From Panax quinquefolius (lineage: Eukaryota > Streptophyta > Magnoliopsida > Apiales > Araliaceae), in assembly GCA_020205615.1 (NCBI GenBank), contig CM035164.1, forward strand, positions 118,607,363 to 118,671,362: a stretch of DNA of 64,000 nucleotides, written 5' to 3'. Every line of letters begins with the position of its first letter. The stretch's first letter is position 1. Under the pieces are notes generated by a model. It was not told the origin of the DNA. It saw only the letters and a list, made by a program, of their open reading frames with translations, and ran no database searches. Shown here piece by piece: positions 1-11,379 of this stretch. A program made the translations under genes and the position numbers.

Positions 1-541
1 ACTCAAAAGGAGTCCTAATTATAATTATTATCACACTATTTCATAGAATAGTGAGTACTACTAATGCAAACATCTAGGACCATCACTCTGTTCCCCGACT
101 AGTCCCAGCTACGTTCTCATTTCCTGAAGAGAACAGTAAAAGAAAAGGGTGAGCTCAACTAGCCCAGTAAGAAATATTATGACTAAGATAATACAGAATA
201 AATTATCAATAACCTTCAACAGTATAACAACTGATAGAATATAATAGACAACAAGTTTTAGATCAAAAACTGCAGCGGAATAAGCAATCCATTAGAAGAG
301 TCAAGTAGAGAATAAAATCTACTATCTTCTATGATTTAAACGGTTTTTCATCACTTTTATCGTTGCGACTCAGCTTAATAAATAATCCACATCATCGAAT
401 CACCCCTGCACTACGGCCAAGGATATTCTTTAGTATCACGACCACAAATAATCCATGCACTACGGGCCAAGGACATTCGTGTATTTATTAATGGTCATGA
501 TCATGCCAACAACTGTCCATCAATGCACTACGGGCCAATGA
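1..541 (-). mobile_element. Ty3/gypsy LTR fragment (A/C family), cut by the window start
   Basis: Position 1 matches the interior of the LTRs seen at 5129, 19233 and 24825, about 140-150 bases in from their TGTGACG end. It then runs collinear with them to about 541, including the shared stretch reading gggtgagctcaactagcc. The sense strand of this LTR family (TGTGAGACCCC to GCGTCACA) is the minus strand here. The match stops abruptly at 541, where reverse transcriptase sequence on the opposite strand begins, so this is a rearranged fragment and not an intact LTR. It keeps CAG/CTG sites that the LTRs of element C have lost, so it is closest to the LTR at 5129. Confidence 0.85.
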
Positions 542-2564
542 AGATTAAAACTGAGGATATTCCAAAGACTGCCTTCAGAACTCGGTACGAGCATTATGAA
601 TTCTTAGTCATGTCTTTTGGATTGACTAATGCTCCAGCTGCTTTCATGGATATGATGAACCGTGTATTCAAGGAATATTTGGATCAATTCGTTGTTTTCT
701 TTATTGATGACATCCTCATCTATTCCAAAGCCGTGAAGATCATGAGCACCATTTGTCGATACTTGAAAGGCTTCATGAAAACAAGCTTTATGCCAAGTCG
801 AGGAAATGAGAGTTCGGCTTGAGGAAGTAGCATTCCTTGGGCACGTGGTGTCAAAACATGGAGTATCTGTTGACCCTGGCCAAGATTGAAGCAAAGACAA
901 AAGTTGGGAGCAAATCAAGCTGAAGTCGGTGACCAAGTCGTAGCTTTACGGGCTTAAATTGTTATTATCGGAGATTAGTGGAAGGATTTTCTCGAATCGC
1001 TACTCTGCTTAACTCACCGACTAAAAAGATACAAAATTCGTATGGAGCGAGGATTGCGAGAAGAGTTTCCAAGAGCTCAAGAGGAGGCTTATTTCGGCAC
1101 CTGTTTTGGTAATACCATCTAGTACGGATGGATTTGTTATCTACAGCGATGCTTCAGGCAAAGGGTTAGGATGTGTTCTCATGCAACATGGGAAAGTCAT
1201 AGCCTATGCCTCACGATAACTCAAAGAATATGAGAGGAATTATCCTACTCATGATCTAGAGTTTGCAGCAGTCGTATTCGCGTTGAAAATTTGGAGACAT
1301 TATATAGGGAGAAAGTGGAGATTTATACGGACCATAAAAGCCTCAAATATTTCTTCACCCAAAAAGAACTCAACATGCGGCAACGACGTTGGCTTGAACT
1401 ATTGAAAGATTACGATCACACTATTCAATATCATCCCGGAAAAGCGAACGTAGTAGTCGATTTATTGAGTAAAGATCATATATAGATCAGTAATGATATT
1501 GTCAATGCAAAGGCCCATTCCGTATGACTTGCAAAGGATGGAGGTAGAATTAAAGACTCTAGGGACCCACATGATGATGGCGAATATACGAGTAGAACCA
1601 ACTTTAATCGATAAAGTTAAAGTCGCTTTCAAGCTACTTGGACACAATGCCGATGTATGTATGAAGAAAGTGCAAGAAGGAGCTATTCTAGAAGCGAGAA
1701 TCGATGAAGAAGGAATACTTAGATTAAACTCCAGACTTTGTGTTCCTAACGATTCTGACTTGAAGCATAGAATCATGATGGAGGCACACAACACCCCGTT
1801 TGCAATCCATCCTGGGAGTACCAAAATGTATCATGATATTCGACATACATTTTGGTGGTCGACATACATTTTGGTGGAACAATATGAAAAGAGAGATCGT
1901 AGAGTTTATCTCGAGGTGTTTAACTTGTCAACGTGTAAAGGCGGAGCATCAAGTGCCAAAAGGTCCATTGCAACCACTTGAGATTCCGGAATGGAAGTTG
2001 GAACACATTACTATGGATTTCGTTACAGGTCTTCCCAAAGTTTCTCAAGGCATAGATGCTATTTGGGTTATTGTTGATAGATTAACCAAGTCTGCCCATT
2101 TCTTGTCGATACGAGAAACTTATTCCCTTGAACGTCTTGCTCGTATGTACTTGAATAAGATTGTGAGATTTCATGGCATGCCAGTATCCATAGTTTCAAA
2201 TCGTGACCCAAGATTCACTTCAAGATTTTGGGTTAGCTTGCGAGAAAAGTCAGGGCACGGATTTATTTATCTGGCTTTGGCATACCATCCTCAAACGGAC
2301 GGACAATCAGAGAGGACTATTCAAACCCTTGAAGATTTATTAAGACTCTGTGTTTTAGATTTCAAAGGAAGTTGGGATAAGTACTTGCCACTGGTGGAAT
2401 TCTCCTACAACAACAATTATCAAGCAAGTATAGGCATGGCTCCATTTGAGGCGTTGTATGGACGAAAGTGTCGTTCTCCAGTATGCTGGGACGAGGTGGG
2501 AGAAGCAACTTTGCTAGGACCAGAATTAGTACGCATGACTACATATTTCAACGTTGTATGGTGA
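542..2564 (+). pseudogene. Ty3/gypsy pol remnant: reverse transcriptase, RNase H, integrase
   Basis: A broken polyprotein that would copy retrotransposon RNA into DNA and insert it. Order: the second half of reverse transcriptase (542-1000; [10 protein letters not shown] and the catalytic FIDD), RNase H (1080-1485; YSDAS, TDHKSL) and integrase (1490-2564). The integrase shows the HHCC zinc site (H..H in EAHNTPFAIHPG, C..C in CLTCQ) and the D, D and E residues in MDFVTGL, NRDPRF and GQSERT. It ends just after the GPELVR stretch, so the integrase tail and any chromodomain are missing. Frame breaks lie near 735, 800-900, 1220 (stop after the RNase H start) and 1860. The closest relative in the window is the minus-strand pol at 7974-10190. 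The long-LTR, two-knuckle family suggests the Tekay/Del chromovirus group, which is inference. Confidence 0.9.
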
Positions 2565-2810
2565 GTGTTATTATAATTATCTACAAGAGGTGTTAGTGTA
2601 TTTTACTCTATAAAAATTACTCATCACTTTATGAATCTTGTGGGATCACTAAGGATAAATTTAGAACTTTATTTACTATATTTCTTCTACTTATGTTTTT
2701 CTTATTATGTGTAAAATTTGTATTTTACTTATTCTTTTGAGGACAGAGGGAGTATATATTAGTATTTTGGATTGAAGATTAGCTAGACCAAGCCGTGCAT
2801 AGCTCAATGA
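2565..2810. other. Gene-free AT-rich stretch with a Stowaway-like MITE end
   Basis: No coding signal. At 2738-2756 the sequence gaggacagagggagta resembles the terminal inverted repeat of Stowaway MITEs (consensus CTCCCTCYGTCC on the other strand). No clear partner end was found, so it is a remnant at best. Confidence 0.35.
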
Positions 2811-3000
2811 TAAAAAATGGGTAAGATGCAAATGTTGCCCCTGAACTTTAGGTATTTTTGGGTATTGATCCACTTTCTTTTAGTCACCAGAAATCGAGCT
2901 CCTTTCATTCAAAATTTAGATATTGAGCCCTAGGTGCCATATGGGCGTTAACTTGCTGACGCGTCACACGTGGCATCGCTGATGTGTATTTTAACTCAAA
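2811..3000 (+). repeat. MULE-like terminal repeat, copy 1
   Basis: Starts with gggtaagatgcaaatg and continues with a pattern of short phrases (ctgaactttagg, tttttgggtatt, cttttagtcac) shared with 5041-5128 in the same orientation and with 28342-28465 in reverse complement. The later part carries tgacgcgtcacacgtggc, a palindrome-rich phrase. Repeats of this kind are common as ends of plant Mutator-like elements. No target duplication was identified, so the class is a guess. Confidence 0.55.
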
Positions 3001-3344
3001 TTTCATCAAAAAAAAAATTATTCCATGGATTTGATCCCAAAACCTCCTATTTGAAATGTTGGTCAAAAGATCATCCAAGCAACAGATGCCTAATTGTTTA
3101 GTTTACCCAACAAATAAGTTACATACTTAATCAATCAAATCCTCCATTAAAAAAAAGTGAGAATTTTTTTAATCTTAAGATCAATTAAGTTTATAAATTA
3201 GAAAATAAAATAAAATATTTTGTAATAAAATATGTTAAAAAGTATAAGAAAATAATGATATTTAAACAAATTATAAAGTTACAATTAGAAACACAAATAA
3301 AAATTATTTACACAAATTAAAAAATTTAAAAACAAATATAAATT

Positions 3345-3579
3345 GTGATAACCCGAAAATTTATAAGATCTTGAATGATTAAATTAAAGGTTAAAGTTTG
3401 AAATCTAGAGTGGAAATAGAGGATTTATTTAAAAATTTTAAGAAAAACCTATACGGTTTAATAATTGAAAGAGAACTGAAAAAATATGGGTTGCGAAAAT
3501 CCAAAACCCTAGAAAGAATTTATTTGTGCTTTTGGTACAATAGTGATTCCAGGGACGGAATTCTTATAAGGGGGAAGAA
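3345..3579 (+). mobile_element. Gypsy remnant with polypurine tract, second family
   Basis: TGTGATAACCCG at 3345 looks like an LTR start and recurs at 3580. Just before 3580 lies an A/G run (3568-3579, aagggggaagaa). That is the expected layout of a polypurine tract, the plus-strand primer, against the start of a 3' LTR. The bases upstream (gggacggaattcttataag) resemble the very end of chromovirus pol. The open frame at 3398-3667 runs across this junction and is not regarded as a gene. Confidence 0.55.
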
Positions 3580-5040
3580 TGTGATAACCCAAAAATTTTG
3601 CTTAATTAATGAATTAAGTATAATCAAGGATTTAGGTCACAAGGTAGATGAGGATATTTATTTTTAAATACATTGTGATTTATGTGAAATATGTATGTTA
3701 TTAAATAAATAAATATATTAAATATATATATTTATTTATTATATAAAGAAAATTAAATAGAAAGTTACATAACCTAATTATACATTAGGTATGTGAATTA
3801 AATAACTTGAGGGTTATAATATGGAAGAATAATAGTATTTAAAATATATATTATAACCCTAAGAAATTTATTTTATACATCTCAATTAATTAATTTTATA
3901 ACAAAATTAAAGCAAGTCTAATTAGGTTTAAGGATTTAAATTATAATTGAGTTAATGGAAACCCTAATTAAATGATTAGGGTATGATATAATTAAAAGTA
4001 TTGGACCTAATATTTTTATTAAAGAGCCCAAAAGATTAAATGATTAGCACAAGCTAAGCCCATGTATTAAGGAGATTGTTGGACATTTAAGTAAGTAAAA
4101 ATTGCAATAAAAATTGAAGCAAAAATGGAGGAAAAGGTTCCAAAATTTCTGGCAAGGAGGAGAAAATGGCGGAACATGTGATGTAATGAGTGGATTTACT
4201 AATTCCCTTACCAACTACTCTTCCATGTAAGGGTGCTCAAAATTTTTGTTTTTTACGGTTTTTTACCTGCACCGTGCATAGATTAGTTTTTCGGTGCATC
4301 AGCTTTTTCTAATTTTTTAACACTTTTTCCGTAATAGCAGTGCAGAATGACTTTTTGAATTTGGTAAAAACCAAAATACCAAAAATTCCAAAATTTAATA
4401 ATTAATAGTTAATGTTTTGTAATTTTATATATTAAATAATTTTTTTTATATTAATAATTTCTATATAATAGTAGTTTTATGAATTTTAAATATATATTAA
4501 TAATGTTTTGTAGTTTTATTGTATATATTAATTATTATTATTAATAGTTAATGATTTCTTAGTTTTTTTAAAAAGTATTAATATATAAAAATATTATTTA
4601 ATTATTATTAATAATTATATATATTACCATGCGATAATCAAAACCGAAACCCAAAAAAAACTAGATCTTAATTTGTAATTTAATCACGATTAAAAACTAG
4701 TAATTGATGCTGCTTTTAGGTTCTTGTTTTTCCAAGAATTTCGGATAGTCTTCGGTTACATTTTTTACCGATGAGCACCTCTACTTCCATGTGTCAAACT
4801 TACATTTAACGAACACATTAGATTTAGCTTGCAAGCAACTCCTTAATAAATGATAGAGAGAAAGAGCAAGAGAGTTGGGGGGAATGTATATGGATATACA
4901 AAATATATTTCTTATTTACAAACAAAAATCTATTCTATCTTCTCTTTTCTCTCACAAGTTATCCAAAACAAACAAAGAGAGAGAGAGGGAGGAGATGGGC
5001 GTCCACTTTGAGGGCGGAGGAGGAAGAGAAGGGAGAGAGT
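3580..5040 (+). mobile_element. LTR of a second gypsy family, split by a hAT-like element
   Basis: Begins TGTGATAACCC directly after a polypurine tract and continues as non-coding AT-rich sequence. It is interrupted at 4229-4783 by a small DNA transposon and resumes with the duplicated target. The far end is not defined; a purine-rich run leads into the terminal repeat at 5041. No TG..CA end or target duplication was found on the right, so the right limit is approximate. Confidence 0.45.
4229..4783. mobile_element. Non-autonomous hAT-like element with target duplication
   Basis: 555 bp with short terminal inverted repeats: the left end reads AAGGGTGCTCA and the right end, reverse-complemented, TAGAGGTGCTCA. 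It is flanked on both sides by CTTCCATGT (4220-4228 and 4784-4792). The hAT superfamily makes 8-bp duplications; the ninth matching base may be chance. The interior is AT-rich and non-coding, with no transposase. It inserted into the LTR remnant that begins at 3580. Confidence 0.75.
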
Positions 5041-5128
5041 GGGGGTAAAATGCAAAGTCGACCACTGAACTTTAGGATTTTTTGGGTATTAAGCCCTTTT
5101 CTTTTGGTCAACGCAAATTGAACCCCTT
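5041..5128 (+). repeat. MULE-like terminal repeat, copy 2
   Basis: gggggtaaaatgcaaag followed by the phrases ctgaactttagg, ttttttgggtatt and cttttggtcaac. It is in the same orientation as the copy at 2811 and inverted relative to 28342-28465. It is cut at 5128 by the LTR of element A. With the inverted copy just past the other end of A, it suggests that A sits inside an older inverted-repeat transposon. Confidence 0.6.
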
Positions 5129-6764
5129 TGTGACGCCCCCAAAATAGGTATACATCACCCATCTTGAGTCGCCAGATAGAAGGTACTGAATACAAATACA
5201 ACTTAATTATACAACAGTCGTGTAAAATACGACAAAACATAGGCTGTGAGTTTTAATACAAATATTGTCATCTAGACAATATCCACACTCAATAGAGTCC
5301 TCATTACATTTATTATCACATTATTTCACAGAATAGTGAAGACTACTAATGCTCCATCTAGGACCATCACTCTGTTCCCCATTAGTCCCGACTACGTTCT
5401 CATTTCACGAAGAGAATAAAGGAAAGAAAGGGTGAGCTCAACTAGCCCAGTAAGAAATATTATGACTAAGATAATGCAGAATAAATTATCATTAGCCTTC
5501 AACAATGTTAAACTGATAGAATATAATAGACAACAAGTTTAACTGCAGCGGAACAAGCAATCCATTAGAAGAGTCAAGTAAGGTATAAAATCTACTATCT
5601 TCTATGATTTATAAAGTTTTTCATCAACTTTATCGCTAAGACTCAGCTTAATAAATAAAATTGAATCATCCCTGCTCCACGGCCAAGGATATTCATGTAA
5701 TCATCAATGGTTATGACTATACCGAATAATCCCTGGTCATAATCATACCAACAACTGTCCACCAATGAATTACAGGCCAGTGATGACTTTTACCACATCA
5801 TTCGTCACATTACGGTCATGATTATACCGAATAATCCCTAGTCATAATCATACCAAGTCCATCTATGCAAGTAAGCCAAAGATGACTTTCATCACAATAT
5901 AAGCATGAGGATGATGACAATGACATAATAATTCAATAAAACAAGTTCAAGAATAAATTTTAAAGATTAATAAGTTAATTTATCCTGAACTAAATAACGT
6001 CTAAATTGTCAACATGATACTGCTTTGTGGAGTAAAATTCAAGAATGCTCCGAAGAATATTCCATGAAAAGATACTGGATGAAGCGCAAATATCTAGGAT
6101 ATTCCACTAATTTCATGGAGTATAGAAGTCAAAACTTTAACCCACTGAGTATAACAGAATATATAAAACTGCAAATGGATTTTCACCCGCCATGCGGTAA
6201 TCCACGTATACAGATCATTTCCACTATTTAATAAGGGATGAATACAAAGGATCATTCACCATGCATATGGTAATCAACATAGACAGGTTATTCTAACAGA
6301 ATAATAAAGAATGGAATAACGAAGGATTCACCACCGCGCAAGATGATCAAGGCAGACGTGTTATTCCCAATGAATAATAAATAATGGAACCGGTCCCACA
6401 GAACGCACGATGTGTGATATTCCGACAGAATAATAAATAATGGAACAAGGTCCGGCATAAACGCACAGACAGGATATTCTGACAGAATAAGAAAGAACGA
6501 AATATTAGAACGATTTTTCTATGTATGCGGTACTTCACATAAATAGGTTATTCCAACATAATAATAAATAATGGAATAACAGAAGTTCTCTTCATGAATA
6601 CGAAAGAAATAATACCCCTTACGAGTACAATAAATAATATCCCTTACCTTAGAAGAAACTGGATATTGAAAAAGTGAAGTAGCAGAATACTTTTTTTCTT
6701 TCTCTCTATAGTTTCTCTCTCTAGAGTTCAGTGAATTCATAAGAAATAATGAAGGAATGAACTT

Positions 6765-6774
6765 CTATTTATAG
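6765..6774 (-). promoter_or_regulatory. Putative LTR TATA box
   Basis: Reads CTATAAATAG on the minus strand, the sense strand of this LTR. The same box lies at matching places in the related LTRs: 13418-13427, 20899-20909, 26455-26465 and 42036-42046 on minus, and 31097-31106 on plus. In each case a CT/GA-rich leader follows. This conservation makes it the probable core promoter for retrotransposon RNA. Confidence 0.6.
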
Positions 6775-6860
6775 AAGAACTGAAAGTGGCTCTTGGTCTT
6801 AACGAAGGGTTAAAATGACTCTTGGTAATATTGAAGAGACAACTACTATTTGCAAAGGGG

Positions 6861-6969
6861 AAATTAACTCTTGAAACACCGAAGGGGCAAATAACTCTTG
6901 AAACACCGAAGGGGCAAATAACTCTTGGAAAACTGAAGGGAGAAATAACTCTTGGAAAACTGAAGGGAC
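6861..6969 (-). repeat. Minisatellite of four 27-bp units inside the LTR
   Basis: Four head-to-tail units of 27-28 bp, each containing aactcttg and gaaggg, just upstream of the LTR TATA box on the sense strand. The unit length is a multiple of three, which gives an open frame with a nine-residue period on the plus strand (6822-7067). That frame is a by-product and not a gene. Copies of this array are not obvious in the LTRs of element C. Confidence 0.75.
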
Positions 6970-7973
6970 AAGTTACTATTAAAACTTTAAATCAACGATC
7001 CATATTGATTTATTATTATAATTTCAACCAACGGTCTGAAAAATTAGCACATCTCCTCATGGAATAATATTGTACCCAAAAATGATTTGGACCGAAAATA
7101 AATATATTTTACGGGTGAATAGTACCATGTGAATAGTAACTCGTGAATAGTACTCCGACACGAAAAGTGCCCCGAATACCCGATTGAACAATATAACCTC
7201 CAGACATCAATTATTATCGAAACAAATGTCGATTTCCACTAACACAAATAATTCAAACACAATGGAACTATAAAATTTATCTTTAATCAACACGAACTTA
7301 TTCATCATTAATATTATAACTCATAATATTTAACAACCAGGTCGTTCCCAAGAAAGAGGGGGCTTTCGATAAGGATTTCTCCTTATTATAGCGTATGATT
7401 AGGTGACCAAACCTCTCCTTGACAGAACTTCTAGACATTGTCAATATTGCAAATAATAATATGAATAACTTTTTCGTCTCAATTATTGATTTAATAATAT
7501 ATCATATTATGCAGATGATACTGTAACAATAATTGAATCAATAATATGAGAGATATGATGCAACAATTACTGTAGCAATAATTGAGTATAACTGAGTGAC
7601 TTCTTACGTAAGCATCAATAATCAATACCGTGTACTACTATGCAACCACGCGTATTACTGTACTTTTACTACCGAGTAGTTCAACAGTTTTAACGATAAC
7701 ACTTTCGCCGTTATTTTTATAAAATGATAATTCTGTCATTTTCTAAATACGACAATACTTTCGTTGTGGGTTCCACCAATGATTTTGCCGTCGTACGGAT
7801 ATTCCCCGACAAAAAGAATATTTCCCGACCAATCGAATATTTTATGACAACTTGCATACTTTGCTAAATTTATAAATACTACCCACAACTAAAGCATTAT
7901 ATCAAATTCACACCATAATATTAAAAAAAAATTGAGAAATTAAATCTTTATTCATAAAATTTGGGGTCTCACA

Positions 7974-8876
7974 TTCGTCCATACAATGCTTCAAATGGAG
8001 CCATGCCTATACTTGCCTGATAACTGTTCTTGTAGGAGAATTTCATTAATGGTAGGTACTTATCCCAACTCCCTTCGAAATCTAGGACAAATAGTCTTAA
8101 TAGATCTTCAACAGTTTGAATAGTCCTCTCTGATTGTCCGTCCGTTTGAGGATGATATGCCGAACTGAATCATAAATCTGTGCCCATAGCTTTTTGCAAG
8201 CTAACCCAAAATCATGAAGTGAATCTTGGGTCACGATCCAAAACTATTGATACTGGCATGCCATGCAATCTCACAATCTCATTCACGTATATATGAACAA
8301 GACGTTCAAGGGAATAAGTCTCACGTATAGGCAAGAAATGGGCAGACTTAGTTAATCTATCAACAATGACCCAAATCGCATCTATGCCTTGAGATACCTT
8401 GGGAAGACCCGTAATGAAATCCATAATAATGTGTTCCCACTTTCATTTCGGAATCTTAAGTGGTTTCAATGGACCCTTTGGCACTTGATGCTTTGTTTTT
8501 ATACGTTGACAAGTTAAACACCTCGAGATAAACTCCACGATCTCTCTCTTCATATTGCTCCACCAAAATGTATGTTGAAGATCATGATACATTTTGGTAC
8601 TCCCAGGATGGATTGAAAACGGTGTGTTGTGTGCCTCCATCATGATTCTATGCTTCAAGTCAGAATCGTTAGGAACACAAAATCCGGAGTCGACTCAAGT
8701 ATTCCTTCTTCATCGATTCTTGCTTCTGGAATAGCACCTTCTTGCACTTTCTTCTTCATACGCATCAGCTCCATGTCAGTAGCTTGAGCAACTTTAACTT
8801 TATCGATTAAAGTCAGTTCTACTCGTAAGTTTGATATCTTCACGTGGGTACTTGGAGCCTTTACCTCTATCTCCAT
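7974..8876 (-). pseudogene. Element A integrase remnant
   Basis: Minus-strand integrase in three broken frames: 8876-8655 (linker after RNase H), 8658-8443 (HHCC zinc domain: H10, H17, C47, C50 of that frame) and 8424-8212 (catalytic core with MDFITGL and DRDPRF). The glutamate region (GQSERT) follows near 8150-8100. The sequence stops at the MAPFEALYGR stretch, directly against the LTR at 7973, so the end of integrase, any chromodomain and the polypurine tract are deleted. It continues from RNase H upstream. The element could not integrate with its own enzyme. Confidence 0.88.
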
Positions 8877-10190
8877 CCTTTGAAAGTCATACGTACAAAA
8901 TAGGCCTTTGTGTTAACAACATTGCACTCATACCCGCGTATGATCTTCTACTCAATGTGTCAACTACCATGTTTACTTTTCCAGGACGATATTGGATGGT
9001 ATGATCATAATCTTTCAACAGCTCGAGCCAACGTCGTTGTCGCATGTTGAGTTCCTTTTGGGTGAAAAAATATTTGAGGCTTTAATGATCTGTATAGATG
9101 TCCACTTTCTCCCCATACAGGTAGTGTCTGCAGATCTTCAATGCAAAAATGACTGCTACCAACTCCAAATCATGAGTAGGATAATTCCTCTCATATTCTT
9201 TGAGTTATCGCGAGGCATAGGCTATGACTTTTCCATGTTGTATGAGAACACATCCTAACTCTTTACCTGAAGCATCGCTGTAGATAACAAATCCATCCGA
9301 ACCAAATGGTATTGTCCGAACAGGTGCCGAAATGAGTCTCCTCTTGAGTTCTTGAAAACTCTTCTCATAATCCTCGTTAAAACCGAATTTTGTATCTTTA
9401 TGAGTCCACTGAGTTAACGGAGTAGCAATTAGAGAAAATCCTTCCACGAATCTCCGATAATAACCAGCTAAGCCCAGAAAGCTACGTACTTCGGTCACCG
9501 ACATCGGTTGCTCCCAACTTTGTATTGCTTCATTCTTCGTTGGGTCGACAGATACTCCATGTTTTGACACCACGTGCCCAAGGAATGCTACTTCCTCAAG
9601 CCAGAACTCGCATTTCTTCAGCTTAGCATATAGCTTGTTATCTCGAAGCCTTTGCAGTACCAGCTTCAAATGGTGCTCATGATCTTCACGGCTTTTGGAA
9701 TAGATGAGGATGTCATCAATAAAGACAACAACGAACTGATCCAAATATTCTTTGAATATTCTGTTCATCATATCCATGAAAATAGTAGGAGCATTAGTCA
9801 ATCCAAAAGACATGACTAAGAATTCATAATGCCCGCATTGAGTTTACAAGGCGCTTGAAATATCCTCGCTTTTAATCTTCAAATGATGATATCCGTAATC
9901 GAAGATCGATCTTTAAAAAGAATTGTGCTCCTTGCAACTGGTTGAACAGGTCATCAATGCAAGGTAGCGGATACCTATTCTTGATGGTGACATGGTTCGA
10001 TTCTTGGTAGTCAATACAAAGTCGCATACTCCCGTCTTTCTTCTTTACAAATAACACAGGAGCACCCCAAGGAGATGTACTAGGACGAATGAAACCGGTG
10101 TCCAACAACTCCTGTAGTTGAACCTTTAACTCCTAAAGTTCAATAGAGCCATTCGATATGGGTTTTAGAAATGGGCTTTGTATCAGTTTC
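8877..10190 (-). pseudogene. Element A reverse transcriptase and RNase H remnant
   Basis: Minus-strand polymerase region. 10108-9872 carries the first RT blocks ([25 protein letters not shown]). After a frame break, 9813-9205 is a clean 202-codon stretch with [10 protein letters not shown], the catalytic FIDDIL, the thumb/connection and the start of RNase H (YSDASG). A stop after VIAYASR then interrupts RNase H, which goes on to about 8880 (TDHKSL, RWLELL). Domain order gag, protease, RT, RNase H, integrase is that of Ty3/gypsy. It is better preserved than the plus-strand copy at 542-2564 and covers RT blocks missing there. Confidence 0.92.
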
Positions 10191-11379
10191 AGGTCAATAA
10201 AGAATTCAACTTCACGCTCGGGGTAGGCGGAAGTTCTTCACGAAATACGTCAGGAAATTCACTAACAACAGAAATATTATTCAAATTTGACGTGTTTTTG
10301 CTCAAGTCCGTGACATGGGCTAAAAAAGCTTGACATCCATTTTTCAATAAACGAATAGCTTTATGTCTTGATATGAAAGTGATTGACTTTAGTGGTTTGG
10401 TTGTTTGAATTTGCATAACAGGTTGGTTAGGAATATGAAAACTAACAATCTTACGAAAACAATCAATTTTAGCATGATGCGTGGTTAACCAATCAATCCC
10501 TAAAATCACATCAAATGCAAGTATTTTCAACGAAATAAGATCGGCAGGTAATGTTATGGTTCCAACTTGAATCAAGCAAGATTTATAAACAGTAGATATA
10601 ATGAATGTTTCTCCTAACGGAGTCTCAACAGATAAGTCAAGGTCTAATTTCTCCGGAGGCAAGTTCAAACGTTGAGCACAAGCAGGAGAGATAAAAGAAA
10701 GGGTAGAACCTGTATCTAATAAGGTATAGACTTCGCAAGGGTTTATGATTAGTTTACCTGTGATCACCTCGTTAAGGTTCCTCACGTTTTGGGTAGTCAC
10801 GACAAATGCCCTTCCAGGAACCACCGACTTTAACTTATCCGGGACAGTCTTTGGAGTCACCATCCCCGTTGAACTTAGTTTCACAACAAGACAATATCTA
10901 GCTATATGACCTTCCTTTTCACAGTTATAACACACCTTGGATTGTTGTGGGCAGTTTGGGCTGATGTGTCCCTCTTTTCCACATTTATAACAAACGACTA
11001 GTGCTCGTTCTCCTCCCCTAGAAGCAGCTGATGTTTGTGCTGACGTCTTCACGTTGTCATTGTTGTACCTTCTCTTCTTGAAATCTCCTCCCGACTCGCT
11101 TTTTCTATTTTCATGGCCACGATTACCACAAAAGTGGTTACCGCTTTTGTCCGAATGTTTTCTTCCCCGCTGGTTGTCATTGCTCCGATGACCACTGCCA
11201 CCGGTATGACCCTGGTTGTGGTCCCTCGGTTGAACATAGTCATTATCTCGCTCTAATAATTGAGCCCTATTTACAACATCTGAATATAAAGAAAATTTAT
11301 GAGAGATAAGATATTGCCGAATCTCGGGTTTTAGACCTCTCAGAAACATCTTTGTCATTCGTTCCTTATTCTCGACCAA
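10189..11379 (-). pseudogene. Element A gag C-terminus and protease
   Basis: A 396-codon open stretch on minus. Residues 1-45 are the end of the gag capsid-like domain. Residues 50-120 are a basic, low-complexity linker rich in Arg, Asn and Gly. Two CCHC zinc knuckles follow (C130-C133-H138-C143 and C150-C153-H158-C163), which bind retrotransposon RNA. The aspartic protease has its active-site DTGS at 222-225 and the second conserved motif ILGIDWL at about 292-298. The frame ends after [11 protein letters not shown], where pol should continue, so a frameshift separates it from reverse transcriptase. Its start is only an internal Met; the natural start is upstream near 11979. Two knuckles fit the chromovirus Tekay/Del group. 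Confidence 0.9.

Larger units (their letters stand above)
5129..7973 (-). mobile_element. Left LTR of element A (3' LTR, minus-strand element), 2845 bp
   Basis: Begins TGTGACGCCCCC and ends GGGGTCTCACA, giving 5-bp inverted ends TGTGA/TCACA. It is non-coding and contains a putative promoter (6765), a run of 27-bp repeats (6861-6969) and several near-palindromic units around ttattcc/ggaataa at 6240-6600. In sequence it belongs with the LTRs of element C and the window-start fragment, not with the right LTR of its own element (12167-14414), which is a different subfamily. Integrase sequence abuts its inner end directly, without a polypurine tract. Confidence 0.85.

Noticed and set aside
604..936. 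Minus-strand frame of 110 codons
   Set aside because: Antisense of the reverse transcriptase remnant.
3398..3667. 89-codon plus-strand frame
   Set aside because: Crosses a polypurine tract and the start of an LTR; no domain.
6822..7067. Plus-strand frame with a nine-residue repeat
   Set aside because: By-product of a 27-bp minisatellite inside an LTR.
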